A stretch of 64,000 nt of DNA, taken from Thermomonas fusca DSM 15424. Its GTDB lineage: Bacteria; Pseudomonadota; Gammaproteobacteria; Xanthomonadales; Xanthomonadaceae. The position numbers and the translations under genes are program-made. The DNA is taken from assembly GCF_000423885.1 (NCBI RefSeq), contig NZ_KE384101.1, positions 122,881 through 186,880 on the forward strand, given 5' to 3'. The notes below the pieces were generated by a model. It had not been told where the DNA came from, did no database searches, and saw nothing but the letters and a program-made list of their open reading frames with translations. Position 1 is the first letter of the stretch; every line of letters begins with the position of its first letter. Below, piece by piece: positions 1 to 7,874 of the stretch.

Positions 1-319
1 TGCTGGCCACGCCCAACTCGGTCGCCTTCTGCAGGATCAGATCCATCTTCTCGCCGCGGGCGATGCCCTGCAGCAGGGTGATGGCGAGCGGCGACTCGTT
101 GTCGACCTGGCGGCTGGCGATGATGTCCGCCAGCACCTCGCGTTTGCTGACCGAGGCGATGCGCGCTTCGCGGTCGAAGCCGTCACCATTGAACAGCACG
201 CAGGGATCGCCGGCCTGCAGGCGCAGCACCCGCACCAGATGGGCGGCGGCGTCCTCGGGCAGGGTGATGGTGCTGCCAACGGACAGCGGCTGGGCGACGA
301 AGCTGCGGGTCAGGCGCAT
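1..319 (-). CDS. rsmE: 16S rRNA m3U1498 methyltransferase RsmE (3' end outside window)
   Basis: The minus-strand frame starting at ATG 319-317 encodes MRLTRSFVAQPL, then a PUA-like N-terminal segment with HLVRVLRLQAGD and a stretch GIARGEKMDLILQKATELG. That last motif opens the SPOUT methyltransferase domain of RsmE. RsmE methylates N3 of U1498 in the decoding region of 16S rRNA. Only about 106 residues lie in the window, against roughly 240 in the family, so the catalytic C-terminal knot is missing because of the window edge. A GAGGG stretch precedes the start. The gene lies 52 bp downstream of bioA on the same strand, so co-transcription is plausible. The product name rests on remembered family similarity. 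Confidence 0.85.
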   Translation of the reverse strand, partial: MRLTRSFVAQPLSVGSTITLPEDAAAHLVRVLRLQAGDPCVLFNGDGFDREARIASVSKREVLADIIASRQVDNESPLAITLLQGIARGEKMDLILQKATELGVAS

Positions 320-371
320 GGGTTTGCCCTCGCGGATCGCGTCCGGCGGCGCTTTGGAATGCGGGTCGGAT

Positions 372-1772
372 TCACGTTGATGCCTCCGCCAGCATCGCGT
401 GGGTGGCCGCCGCCAGCTGTTCCAGCTGCGCGTCGTCGATGCAGTAGGGCGGCATCCAGTACAGCACGTCGCCCAGTGGGCGCAGCAGCACGCCGGCATC
501 CAGCGCCGCGCGGTACATGCGCAGGCCGCGGCGGCCGGCGATTTCCACCGCGTGGCCGTCCTCGACGTTGCCGGCCTCGGGCTGCAGTTCGATGGCCACC
601 ACCATCCCCACCTGACGCACTTCCGCCACCGCCGGATGCGCCTTGAATGTTGCCGCCAGCGCGGCCATCTTCGCGGCGGTGTCGCGGTTGCGCGCCAGTA
701 CGCCGTCGCCTTCGAGGATGTCCAGCGAGGCCAGTGCCGCCGCGCAGGCCAGCGGGTTGCCGCTGTAGCTGTGCGAATGCAGGAAGGCGCGCTCGCGCGA
801 GTCGTCGAGGAAGCCGTCGTAAATGGCCTGCGTGGCCAGCACCGCGCACAGCGGCAGGAAGCCGCCGGTCAGGCCCTTCGACAGGCACAGCAGGTCGGGC
901 TGGATGCCGGCCTGCTGGCAGGCGAACAGGCTGCCGGTGCGGCCGAAGCCGGTGGCGATTTCGTCCGCGATCAGGAACACACCGTGCGCGTCGCAGAGTT
1001 CGCGCGCGCGCTGCAGGTAGCGCGGGTGGTGCATGCGCATGCCGCCGGCGCACTGCAGCAGCGGCTCCACGATCAGCGCGCAGACTTCGCCGGCGTGCGC
1101 GTCCAGCAGGTCGGCCAGGGCGTCGGCGGCGCGTTCGGCGCAGGCGATCGCCGCGGCTTCGCCGCACGCACCGTAGGCATCCGGCGACGGCGCGAACAGG
1201 GTTTCCAGCAGCAGCGGCGCGTACACGCGGCGGTACAGCGGGATGTCACCCACCGACAGCGCTCCCAGCGTTTCGCCGTGGTAGCTGCCGGTCAACGCGA
1301 CGAACTTCGTGCGGCCTTCGGCGCCGCGGTTGTGGAACCAGTGGAAGGCCATCTTCAGCGCCACTTCCACCCCGGCCGACCCGTTGTCGGCGTAGAACAC
1401 CTTGGCCAGCGGCGCGCGATCGACCTCGCGCGGAGCGAGGGCGAGCAGGCGCTCGGCCAGTTCGACGGCGGGCGCGTGCGAGCAGCCGGCCAGGATCACC
1501 TGCTCCAAGGTGCGCGCCTGCCGGGCGATGGCTTCGGCGATGCGCGGCTCGGCATGGCCGTGCAGGTTGGTCCACCAGCTGCTGACGCCGTCGAGGACGC
1601 GCCTGCCGTCGAAGCCCACCAGCCAGGCGCCTTCGCCGCGCGCCACGGGGAACAGCGGCAGCGCGTGCGGGTGCTCGCGCATCTGCGTGCACGGGTGCCA
1701 GAGTACGGCCAGGTCGCGCGTCCGCCAGTCATCCGCGGCGGCTATCATGGGGTCATCGTGAAAGCTTTCCAT
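372..1772 (-). CDS. bioA: adenosylmethionine-8-amino-7-oxononanoate aminotransferase
   Basis: 466 residues, class III PLP aminotransferase. BioA transfers the amino group of SAM to 7-keto-8-aminopelargonate to give DAPA, the penultimate cofactor-building step of biotin synthesis, in the cytoplasm. Visible motifs are LWHPCTQM near residues 24-31 (a BioA hallmark), SWWTNLHGH at 65-73, GSYHGET at 162-168, DEIATGFGRTG at 270-280 and the PLP-binding lysine in LSKGLTGG at K299. The length is slightly above the usual 430. An alternative start at Met9 (about 1748) would give a more typical N-terminus. No other biotin gene is adjacent. The gene is divergent from nudE, with only 29 bp between starts, so both promoters must lie in or overlap coding sequence. 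Confidence 0.95.
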   Translation of the reverse strand: MESFHDDPMIAAADDWRTRDLAVLWHPCTQMREHPHALPLFPVARGEGAWLVGFDGRRVLDGVSSWWTNLHGHAEPRIAEAIARQARTLEQVILAGCSHAPAVELAERLLALAPREVDRAPLAKVFYADNGSAGVEVALKMAFHWFHNRGAEGRTKFVALTGSYHGETLGALSVGDIPLYRRVYAPLLLETLFAPSPDAYGACGEAAAIACAERAADALADLLDAHAGEVCALIVEPLLQCAGGMRMHHPRYLQRARELCDAHGVFLIADEIATGFGRTGSLFACQQAGIQPDLLCLSKGLTGGFLPLCAVLATQAIYDGFLDDSRERAFLHSHSYSGNPLACAAALASLDILEGDGVLARNRDTAAKMAALAATFKAHPAVAEVRQVGMVVAIELQPEAGNVEDGHAVEIAGRRGLRMYRAALDAGVLLRPLGDVLYWMPPYCIDDAQLEQLAAATHAMLAEAST

Positions 1773-1801
1773 TCCGCCATTATCGCCGCCGGGGCGACCG
1801 C

Positions 1802-2356
1802 ATGAGCCGCCGCCTGCCGGTCATCCACGGCATCACCGAGCACGACGCCGGCCCGTACCGGATGGAGCGGCTCGATCTGGAGTTCGCCAACGGCGAGCGC
1901 CGCCTGTACGAGCGCCTGCACGGGCGCGGCCATGGCGCGGTGGCGGTGGTGCCGATGCTGGATGCCGACACCGTGCTGCTGGTGCGCGAATATGCGGCCG
2001 GCGTGCACCGCTACGAACTGGGGCTGGTGAAGGGACGCATCGACGCCGGCGAGACGCCGCTCGAAGCCGCCAACCGCGAGCTGATGGAAGAAGCCGGCTA
2101 CGGTGCGCGCGACCTGCGCGTGCTGCGCAGCCTCACTCTGGCGCCGACCTACATGAGCCACCAGACCCATGTGGTGCTGGCGCGCGACCTGTATCCGCAG
2201 CGCCTGCCCGGCGACGAGCCGGAGGAGCTGGAAGTGGTGCCGTGGAAACTGGCCGACCTGGGCCAGCTGATCCTGCAGGATGATTTTTCCGAAGGCCGCA
2301 GCATCGCGGCGCTGTTCATGGTCCGCGAATGGTTGCAGCAGCATGCAGGTGAATGA
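1802..2356 (+). CDS. nudE: ADP compounds hydrolase NudE (NUDIX)
   Basis: 184 residues. The NUDIX box occupies about residues 78-100 and reads GRIDAGETPLEAANREL followed by MEEAGY, satisfying GX5EX7REUXEEXGU. NudE-type enzymes split ADP-ribose, NADH and Ap3A into nucleoside monophosphates, with Mg2+ held by the box glutamates. The tail containing DDFSEGRSIAALFMVREWL is typical of NudE rather than of other ADP-ribose pyrophosphatases. The gene overlaps cysQ by 14 bp and is followed by mazG, so three nucleotide or phosphonucleotide clean-up enzymes sit in one transcription unit. Confidence 0.9.
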   Translation: MSRRLPVIHGITEHDAGPYRMERLDLEFANGERRLYERLHGRGHGAVAVVPMLDADTVLLVREYAAGVHRYELGLVKGRIDAGETPLEAANRELMEEAGYGARDLRVLRSLTLAPTYMSHQTHVVLARDLYPQRLPGDEPEELEVVPWKLADLGQLILQDDFSEGRSIAALFMVREWLQQHAGE

Positions 2357-3134
2357 CGTACTCCGCGATGGCGTGATTGCTGTCGCCCGTCAGGCCGCCG
2401 CGGCGATCCTGGCGGTCTATGACGGCGAATTCGCGGTGCAGCACAAGGACGACCGCTCGCCGCTGACGGCCGCGGATCTTGCCGCCCATCGCTGCATCGT
2501 TTCGCGCCTGGCGGAGCTGACGCCCGCCATCCCGGTGCTGTCGGAAGAGTCGAGGGATCACGACATCGCCGATCGCCGGCAATGGACGCGGTTCTGGCTG
2601 GTCGATCCGCTCGATGGCACCCGCGAGTTCATCAAGCGCAATGGCGAGTTCACCGTCAACATCGCCCTGATCGAGGATGGCGTGGCCGTGTTCGGCGTGA
2701 TCCAGCAGCCGGTCACCGGCGCGCTCTGGCACGGCGTGCCGGGACACGGTGCATTCCGTCGCGACGGCGGTGCCGATGTCGCCATCCATGCACGAATTCC
2801 GGCGGCTTCGCCGCTGCGCATCGCCGCCAGCCGCTCGCACCGCGATGCGCGCACGCAGGCGCTGCTGGACGCGCTGCCGGGCAGCGAGGTGCTCGGCTGC
2901 GGATCGTCGCTGAAGTTCTGCCGCATTGCCGAGGGCGCGATGGATCTGTACCCGCGCTTCGGTCCGACCAGCGAATGGGATACCGCCGCCGGGCAGGCGA
3001 TCCTGGAGGCCGCCGGTGGCGCGGTGCTCGACCCGCAGGGCCGGCCGTTCCGCTACAACCAGCGCGACACCCTGCTCAACGGCGACTTCATCGCGCTGGG
3101 CGATGTCGCGGTGCGCGCGCGGCTGCCGGCATGA
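2343..3134 (+). CDS. cysQ: 3'(2'),5'-bisphosphate nucleotidase CysQ
   Basis: 263 residues from ATG 2343 (MQVNDVLRDG). The open frame extends further 5', but that part is inside nudE and has no family similarity. It belongs to the inositol-monophosphatase-like, Mg2+-dependent, Li+-sensitive phosphatases: SEES at 67-70, DPLDGT at 88-93 and a C-terminal WDTAAGQAILEAAGG metal-binding motif. CysQ converts 3'-phosphoadenosine 5'-phosphate (PAP), left over from sulfate assimilation and sulfotransfer, to AMP. The start lies within the last codons of nudE, and the stop overlaps the mazG start as ATGA, which points to translational coupling of all three genes. Confidence 0.92.
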   Translation: MQVNDVLRDGVIAVARQAAAAILAVYDGEFAVQHKDDRSPLTAADLAAHRCIVSRLAELTPAIPVLSEESRDHDIADRRQWTRFWLVDPLDGTREFIKRNGEFTVNIALIEDGVAVFGVIQQPVTGALWHGVPGHGAFRRDGGADVAIHARIPAASPLRIAASRSHRDARTQALLDALPGSEVLGCGSSLKFCRIAEGAMDLYPRFGPTSEWDTAAGQAILEAAGGAVLDPQGRPFRYNQRDTLLNGDFIALGDVAVRARLPA

Positions 3135-3955
3135 GCGACATCGCGGAACTGCTCACCATCATGGCCAGGCTGCGCGACCCGGACGGCGGCTGCCCGTGGG
3201 ATCTGCAGCAGGACTTCGCGACCATCGCCCCGTACACCATCGAGGAAGCCTACGAGGTCGCCGATGCGATCGATCGCGGCGACATGGCCGACCTCAGGGA
3301 CGAGTTGGGCGACCTGCTGCTGCAGGTGGTGTTCCATGCGCGGATGGCCGAGGAGGCCGGTGCGTTCGCGTTCGGCGACGTGGTGGCGGCGATCTGCGAC
3401 AAGATGGTGCGCCGGCACCCGCATGTGTTCGCCGCAGGGACCGCCGATGCGGCTGGCGACAGTGCCGCGGTGTTGCGCAACTGGGATGCGATCAAGCGCG
3501 CGGAGCGCGACGCCAGGGGCGAGACCGATACCTCGGCGCTGGCCGGCATTTCCCGCGGCCTGCCGGAATGGCAGCGAGCGGTGAAGCTGCAGCACAAGGC
3601 GGCCAAGGTCGGCTTCGACTGGCCGGATCCGGCGCCGGTGCTGGACAAGCTGCACGAGGAAATCGACGAGGTGCGCGCCGAGTTCGATGCGGTGGCCGCC
3701 GATCCCGGCGATGCCGCCGCGCACGACCGGCTGGAGGACGAACTCGGCGATGTGCTGTTCGTCTGCGCCAACCTTGCGCGGCATGCCAAGGTCGACGTGG
3801 GCAGCGCGCTGCGCCGCGCCAACGCCAAATTCGAGCGCCGCTTCCGCGCGATGGAGGCGATGGCGGCAGCCGATGGCGGCCTTGCCGGGCAATCGTTGGA
3901 CGCGCAGGATCGCTATTGGGTGCGCGCCAAGCTGGCGGAGCGCAAGGAATCGTAG
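3131..3955 (+). CDS. mazG: nucleoside triphosphate pyrophosphohydrolase MazG
   Basis: 274 residues with two tandem MazG all-alpha NTP pyrophosphohydrolase domains. The N-terminal domain shows CPWD at 21-24, EEAYE at 38-42 and DELGD at 57-61. The C-terminal domain repeats the pattern with HEEIDEVRAE and EDELGDVLF. MazG hydrolyses canonical and aberrant NTPs to NMP and pyrophosphate; in E. coli it also modulates ppGpp levels. The start ATG overlaps the cysQ stop (ATGA). The length fits the family (about 260-280). The following DUF962 gene starts 29 bp downstream on the same strand and may be co-transcribed. Confidence 0.93.
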   Translation: MSDIAELLTIMARLRDPDGGCPWDLQQDFATIAPYTIEEAYEVADAIDRGDMADLRDELGDLLLQVVFHARMAEEAGAFAFGDVVAAICDKMVRRHPHVFAAGTADAAGDSAAVLRNWDAIKRAERDARGETDTSALAGISRGLPEWQRAVKLQHKAAKVGFDWPDPAPVLDKLHEEIDEVRAEFDAVAADPGDAAAHDRLEDELGDVLFVCANLARHAKVDVGSALRRANAKFERRFRAMEAMAAADGGLAGQSLDAQDRYWVRAKLAERKES

Positions 3956-3984
3956 GGCGGCGAATGCCGCGGGGATGGGAAACG

Positions 3985-4287
3985 ATGGCCGGCTTTTCGA
4001 GCTTCCGCGAGTTCTACCCGTACTACCTGGGCGAGCATCGCAACCGCACCTGCCGGCGCCTGCACTTCGTCGGCACCAGTTTCGCCATCGGTTTCATCGT
4101 GCTGGCGGTCAAGGGCGGCAATCCGTGGTGGCTGCTGGCGGCGCTGCTATCAGGCTACGCATTTGCCTGGGCGGGCCATTTCTTCTTCGAGAAGAACCGC
4201 CCGGCCACCTTCAAGCACCCGTTCTATTCCTTCGCCGGCGACTGGGTGATGTACCGGGACATCCTGATCGGGCGGATTCCGTTCTAG
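3985..4287 (+). CDS. DUF962 (Mpo1-like) membrane protein
   Basis: 100 residues from ATG 3985, preceded by purine-rich GGGGATGGGA; an in-frame ATG at 3964 would add seven residues. The sequence carries the DUF962 hallmarks FREFYPYYLGEH, NRTCRRLHFVGT, two hydrophobic segments (about 31-43 and 47-64) with AGHFFFEKNRPATFKHP, and a final SFAGDWVMYRDIL. Its yeast relative Mpo1 is an Fe2+-dependent 2-hydroxy-fatty-acid dioxygenase in the ER membrane. The conserved histidines here (near 18, 27, 65 and 78) would be the metal ligands. The bacterial function is unproven. It probably belongs to the nudE-cysQ-mazG transcript. Confidence 0.85.
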   Translation: MAGFSSFREFYPYYLGEHRNRTCRRLHFVGTSFAIGFIVLAVKGGNPWWLLAALLSGYAFAWAGHFFFEKNRPATFKHPFYSFAGDWVMYRDILIGRIPF

Positions 4288-4331
4288 CGTTGCTGGCGGC
4301 CACGCGGATGCTCCCGCTGCTGTGGGCGCGG

Positions 4332-4673
4332 TCACTCCAGAAAGATCAGCCACGCCGCCGCCACGATCAGCGCGAACCCGGCCCAGTGGTTCCATTTCAG
4401 CGGCTGGCCCAGATACCAGGCGGAAAATCCGGCGAACACCAGCAGGGTGATGACTTCCTGCATGCCCTTGAGCTGCGGCGCGCTGTAGACCGTGCTGCCG
4501 AGGCGATTGGCTGGCACCATCAGCAGGTATTCGAAGAACGCGATCCCCCAGCTGGCCAGAATGACCTTGGGCAGGGCGGTGTCCCGGTACTTCAGGTGGC
4601 CGTACCACGCGAAGGTCATGAACACGTTGGACAGCACCAGCAGGAACGGCGGCAGCAGGCGGGCGTAGGGCAT
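4332..4673 (-). CDS. DUF486 / small DMT-family membrane protein
   Basis: 113 residues with four predicted hydrophobic helices (about 5-22, 37-53, 70-86 and 93-112). The sequence matches DUF486 as I remember it, including FMTFAWYGHLKY, ILASWGIAFFEYLLMVPANR and LGQPLKWNHWAGF. Members are small proteins related to the drug/metabolite transporter superfamily and of unknown substrate. The gene is convergent with the DUF962 gene (44 bp between stops) and divergent from the response regulator at 4775. Confidence 0.85.
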   Translation of the reverse strand: MPYARLLPPFLLVLSNVFMTFAWYGHLKYRDTALPKVILASWGIAFFEYLLMVPANRLGSTVYSAPQLKGMQEVITLLVFAGFSAWYLGQPLKWNHWAGFALIVAAAWLIFLE

Positions 4674-4774
4674 GCGGGGCGGGATATGGGCGCAGTAGCG
4701 CGCAGATTACGCCTTCACACGGCATCTACCGCGCAGTTGGCATCGTTTCGCAAGCGAATTGGAGCGAGGCGCGC

Positions 4775-5476
4775 ATGCGCGAACAGGAACAGGCGGGACT
4801 GGTACTCATCGTCGAGGACAACCGCAACATCTCCGAGATGGTGGGCGAATACCTCGAAAGCCGCGGCTTCGAGATCGACTATGCGGCCGACGGCCTGGAC
4901 GGCTACCGGCTGGCGTCGGAAAACGTCTATGACGCGATCGTGCTGGACCTGATGCTGCCGAGGCTGGACGGCATCGAGGTGTGCAAGCGCTTGCGCGGTG
5001 AGGCGCGCAAGGCCACGCCGATCCTGATGCTGACAGCGCGCGATACCCTCGACGACAAGCTCACCGGGCTGTCCTCTGGGGCCGACGACTACCTGACCAA
5101 GCCGTTCGCGATCCGCGAACTGGAAGCGCGGCTGCATGCGCTGATCCGCCGTGATCGCCGCCAGGTGGGCTCGGAAGTGCTGCAGGTGGCGGATCTGGTG
5201 CTGGATCCGGCGTCGCTGCGGGCAACCCGCGGTGGCTGCGAACTGCAGCTTTCGCCGATCGCGTTGCGCCTGCTGTCGATCCTGATGCGCGAGTCGCCGC
5301 GGGTGGTCAGCCGGCAGGAGATCGAGCGCGAGATCTGGGGCGACGAGCTGCCGGATTCCGACACCCTGCGCAGCCATCTCTACAACCTGCGCAAGGTGAT
5401 GGACAAACCGTTCGATCGGCCGCTGCTGCACACCGTGCAAAGCGCCGGCTACCGGCTTGCCGATCTGGCCGACTGA
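4775..5476 (+). CDS. OmpR/PhoB-family response regulator
   Basis: 233 residues. The receiver domain (about 8-125) has the acidic pair E14/D15, phospho-acceptor D58 in LDLMLP, T87 and K109 in YLTKPF. A winged-helix DNA-binding domain follows at 134-230, with the recognition region SDTLRSHLYNLRKVMDKPF and terminal wing HTVQSAGYRL. It should act as a phosphorylation-controlled transcription factor. It is 15 bp upstream of a histidine kinase gene and precedes a MacAB-like export system, the probable regulatory target. All key residues are intact, in contrast to its shortened partner kinase. Confidence 0.92.
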   Translation: MREQEQAGLVLIVEDNRNISEMVGEYLESRGFEIDYAADGLDGYRLASENVYDAIVLDLMLPRLDGIEVCKRLRGEARKATPILMLTARDTLDDKLTGLSSGADDYLTKPFAIRELEARLHALIRRDRRQVGSEVLQVADLVLDPASLRATRGGCELQLSPIALRLLSILMRESPRVVSRQEIEREIWGDELPDSDTLRSHLYNLRKVMDKPFDRPLLHTVQSAGYRLADLAD

Positions 5477-5491
5477 CACCGGCCCAACTTC

Positions 5492-6202
5492 ATGTCCTTG
5501 CCCCTGCCTCGCCCCTCCATCGCCGCCGATCCACCGCCGGATGCGGCCGAGCGCGAGCGCGATTTCACCCGCGACGCAAGCCATGAGCTGCGCACGCCGC
5601 TGACGGTGATCCGGGTCGCCAGCGACCTGATCGCACACGACGCGGGCCTGTCATCGGCCTCGCGGCGCTCGTTGGCGCGCATCCAGGACGCGGTGGCGGG
5701 GATGGAGGCGGTGATCGACGCGCTGCTGTTCCTGGCCCGCTGCGAACAGGCACCGCTGGGCGTGGACGACGTCGTGGTGCGCGAGGTGGTGGAGCGTGAG
5801 ATCGATCGCATCCGCCCGGCGCTGCGGCACAAGGAGCTGGCGCTGCACCTGGAGGTGGAGGCGGAACCGGTGCTGCATGCGCCGCCGCGGGTGCTGCAGG
5901 TGATGCTGGGCAATCTGCTGGCCAATGCGGTGCGGTTCACCGATGCCGGCGGGGTGGTGGTGCGGTTGAAGGAAGGCAGCGTAGAGGTCGAGGATTCCGG
6001 CATCGGCATGGACGCGGCCACGCTGGCGCGCGCGTTCGAGCCGTTCTACCGCGGCGAGGGCGAACAGTACGTCGGCTCCGGGCTGGGATTGTCGATTGCC
6101 CATCGGCTGGGTCAGCGCTGCGGCTGGCCCCTGCGGCTGGACAGCACGCCGGGGCAGGGCACCCGCGCCAGCATCCTGTTCGGAAGGGCTTGCCGGGACT
6201 GA
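5492..6202 (+). CDS. histidine kinase core lacking sensor domain (truncated HK)
   Basis: 236 residues. It begins almost directly with the dimerisation/phosphotransfer helix, DASHELRTPLTVI with H31, and ends with an HATPase domain: N-box around N141-N145, G1 DSGIG at 168-172, F-box FEPFYRG and G2 GSGLGL at 195-200. Orthologous kinases normally carry an N-terminal sensor with one or two membrane helices and a HAMP segment (350-450 residues). Here only about 20 proline- and alanine-rich residues precede the H-box, and no membrane segment exists. The protein would be soluble. Catalytic motifs are intact, so it may still phosphorylate the adjacent regulator, perhaps constitutively or under another input. 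Confidence 0.88.
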   Translation: MSLPLPRPSIAADPPPDAAERERDFTRDASHELRTPLTVIRVASDLIAHDAGLSSASRRSLARIQDAVAGMEAVIDALLFLARCEQAPLGVDDVVVREVVEREIDRIRPALRHKELALHLEVEAEPVLHAPPRVLQVMLGNLLANAVRFTDAGGVVVRLKEGSVEVEDSGIGMDAATLARAFEPFYRGEGEQYVGSGLGLSIAHRLGQRCGWPLRLDSTPGQGTRASILFGRACRD

Positions 6203-6302
6203 AGGCACGGTCGCCGCGCGGGCAGCGCGGTCAGGATGCGCGGCTGTCAACCGAACGCGCATCCGTGCGTTCCCATCCGTCAATCCTTCCCGACTGCCCC
6301 GC

Positions 6303-7874
6303 ATGAGCCAGCCACGCCGTACCCGCAGCACCCTTCCCAAGGCCGGCCTGGCCGTTGCCGCCATCGCAGTGCTGGCCGCAGGCTGGTATTTCTGGAGCAA
6401 GCGCGGCGCCGCAGGCGAAGCCGACGGCTACCGCACCGAAACCGTCCAGCGCGGCGACATCCGGGTGGCGATCTCCGCCACCGGCACCCTCAGCGCCATC
6501 ACCACGGTCACTGTGGGCAGCCAGATCTCCGGCCAGGTCACCGACATCCTGGTGGACTTCAACTCGCCGGTGAAGAAGGGCGAGGTACTGGCGCGGATCG
6601 ATCCCTCCACCTACCAGGCTCAGTTGGAGCAGGGCAACGCGCAGATCGCCAACGCGCAGGCGCAACTGCGGCAGGCGCAGGCCAGCCTGCACAACGCCAC
6701 CCTGGACTTCGAACGCAAGCAGTCGCTGTCCGCGCAGAAGCTGATCGCGCGCAGCGACTATGACCTGTCGCGCGCCGCGCTCGACCAGGCCCGCGCCCAG
6801 GTCAACGCCGCGCAGGCGCAGATCCGCCAGCAGACCGCGTCGCTGAAGAACACCCAAGTCAACATCGACCGCGCGGTGATCCGTTCGCCGGTGGACGGCG
6901 TGGTGCTGACCCGCAAGATCGAGCCCGGCCAGACCGTGGCCGCCAGCTTCTCGGCGCCGGAGCTGTTCACCATCGCCGAAGACCTGTCGAAGATGAAGAT
7001 CGAGCTTGCGGTCGACGAATCCGACATCGGCCAGGTCCGCACCGGCCAGGTTGTGGGCTTCACCGCCGACGCCTTCCCCGACCGCCGCTTCAAGGGCGTG
7101 GTGGAGCAGGTGCGGCTGGCCGCCACCACCAACAACAACGTGGTCACCTACCCGGTGGTGGTGACCGTGGACAACAGCGACGGCACCCTGCTGCCGGGCC
7201 TGACCGTGAACGCCGAAATCGAGGTCAGCAAACGCGAAGGCGTGCTGCGGATCGGCAACGCCGCGCTGCGGTTCAAGCCGGCTGAAGGTTCGCCGTTGGC
7301 CGAGCTGCAGGTGCAGGGCGCACCTGCCGGTGGTACCGGCGGCAATGGCACCAACCGCGGTCCGGGCATGGGCGAGGACCTGCAGGCGCTGGCCGGCTCG
7401 CTGGACTTGAACCCCCAGCAGAAGGTCGCGTTCGACGCTGCGCTGGAAGAAATGCAGAAACGCCAGGCCGAGCGTATGGCGCAGGCACAGACGCAGCAGG
7501 GCGCGTCGGGCCAGCAGCAGGGCGGCAACCGGCTGTTCGGCGGTGGCGGCATGCGCATGGGCGGCGGCAGCGGCGGCGCCAACCCGGCGATGCTGGCGCA
7601 GATGCGCGCGCGCATGCGCGACCGCCTGAACCAGCAATTCGGCGCGTTCGTGTCCGCCCTCGACGATGCCCAGCGCGGCAAGTGGAACGCCGGCCTGGAG
7701 GCGCAGCTCAGCGCCAAGCGGGTGCAGGCGTACAAGCTGGTCGGCGGCAAGCCGCAGCCGGTGATGCTCAAGGTCGGCGCCAGCGACGGCAGCAGCACCG
7801 AAATCTCCGGCCGCGACATCAAGGAAGGCGACCTGATCATCTCCGGCGAGCGTTCGGCGGCGGAGAGCAAGTGA
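6303..7874 (+). CDS. MacA-like periplasmic adaptor with helical insertion
   Basis: 523 residues from ATG 6303. One N-terminal membrane helix (about 13-31), then a lipoyl/barrel-sandwich half (GTLSAITTVTVGSQISGQV), a long coiled-coil hairpin rich in Ala/Gln (about 105-190), the second lipoyl half IRSPVDGVVLTRKIEPGQTV and a beta-barrel domain to about 325. These are the MacA/HlyD adaptor domains that link an inner-membrane MacB pump to an outer-membrane channel. Unusual is residues 340-475: Gly/Gln-rich linkers flank two helical stretches, LAGSLDLNPQQKVAFDAAL and NQQFGAFVSALDDAQRGKW, that resemble the LTxxQ repeats of Spy/CpxP. The gene is coupled to the ATPase gene by a TGATG overlap. Confidence 0.88.
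   Translation: MSQPRRTRSTLPKAGLAVAAIAVLAAGWYFWSKRGAAGEADGYRTETVQRGDIRVAISATGTLSAITTVTVGSQISGQVTDILVDFNSPVKKGEVLARIDPSTYQAQLEQGNAQIANAQAQLRQAQASLHNATLDFERKQSLSAQKLIARSDYDLSRAALDQARAQVNAAQAQIRQQTASLKNTQVNIDRAVIRSPVDGVVLTRKIEPGQTVAASFSAPELFTIAEDLSKMKIELAVDESDIGQVRTGQVVGFTADAFPDRRFKGVVEQVRLAATTNNNVVTYPVVVTVDNSDGTLLPGLTVNAEIEVSKREGVLRIGNAALRFKPAEGSPLAELQVQGAPAGGTGGNGTNRGPGMGEDLQALAGSLDLNPQQKVAFDAALEEMQKRQAERMAQAQTQQGASGQQQGGNRLFGGGGMRMGGGSGGANPAMLAQMRARMRDRLNQQFGAFVSALDDAQRGKWNAGLEAQLSAKRVQAYKLVGGKPQPVMLKVGASDGSSTEISGRDIKEGDLIISGERSAAESK

Noticed and set aside
399..1805. Long open frame on the plus strand opposite bioA (468 codons)
   Set aside because: High G+C suppresses stops in antisense frames. 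The translation is low-complexity and Gln/Arg/Ala-rich, with no motif, while the minus frame is a full BioA.
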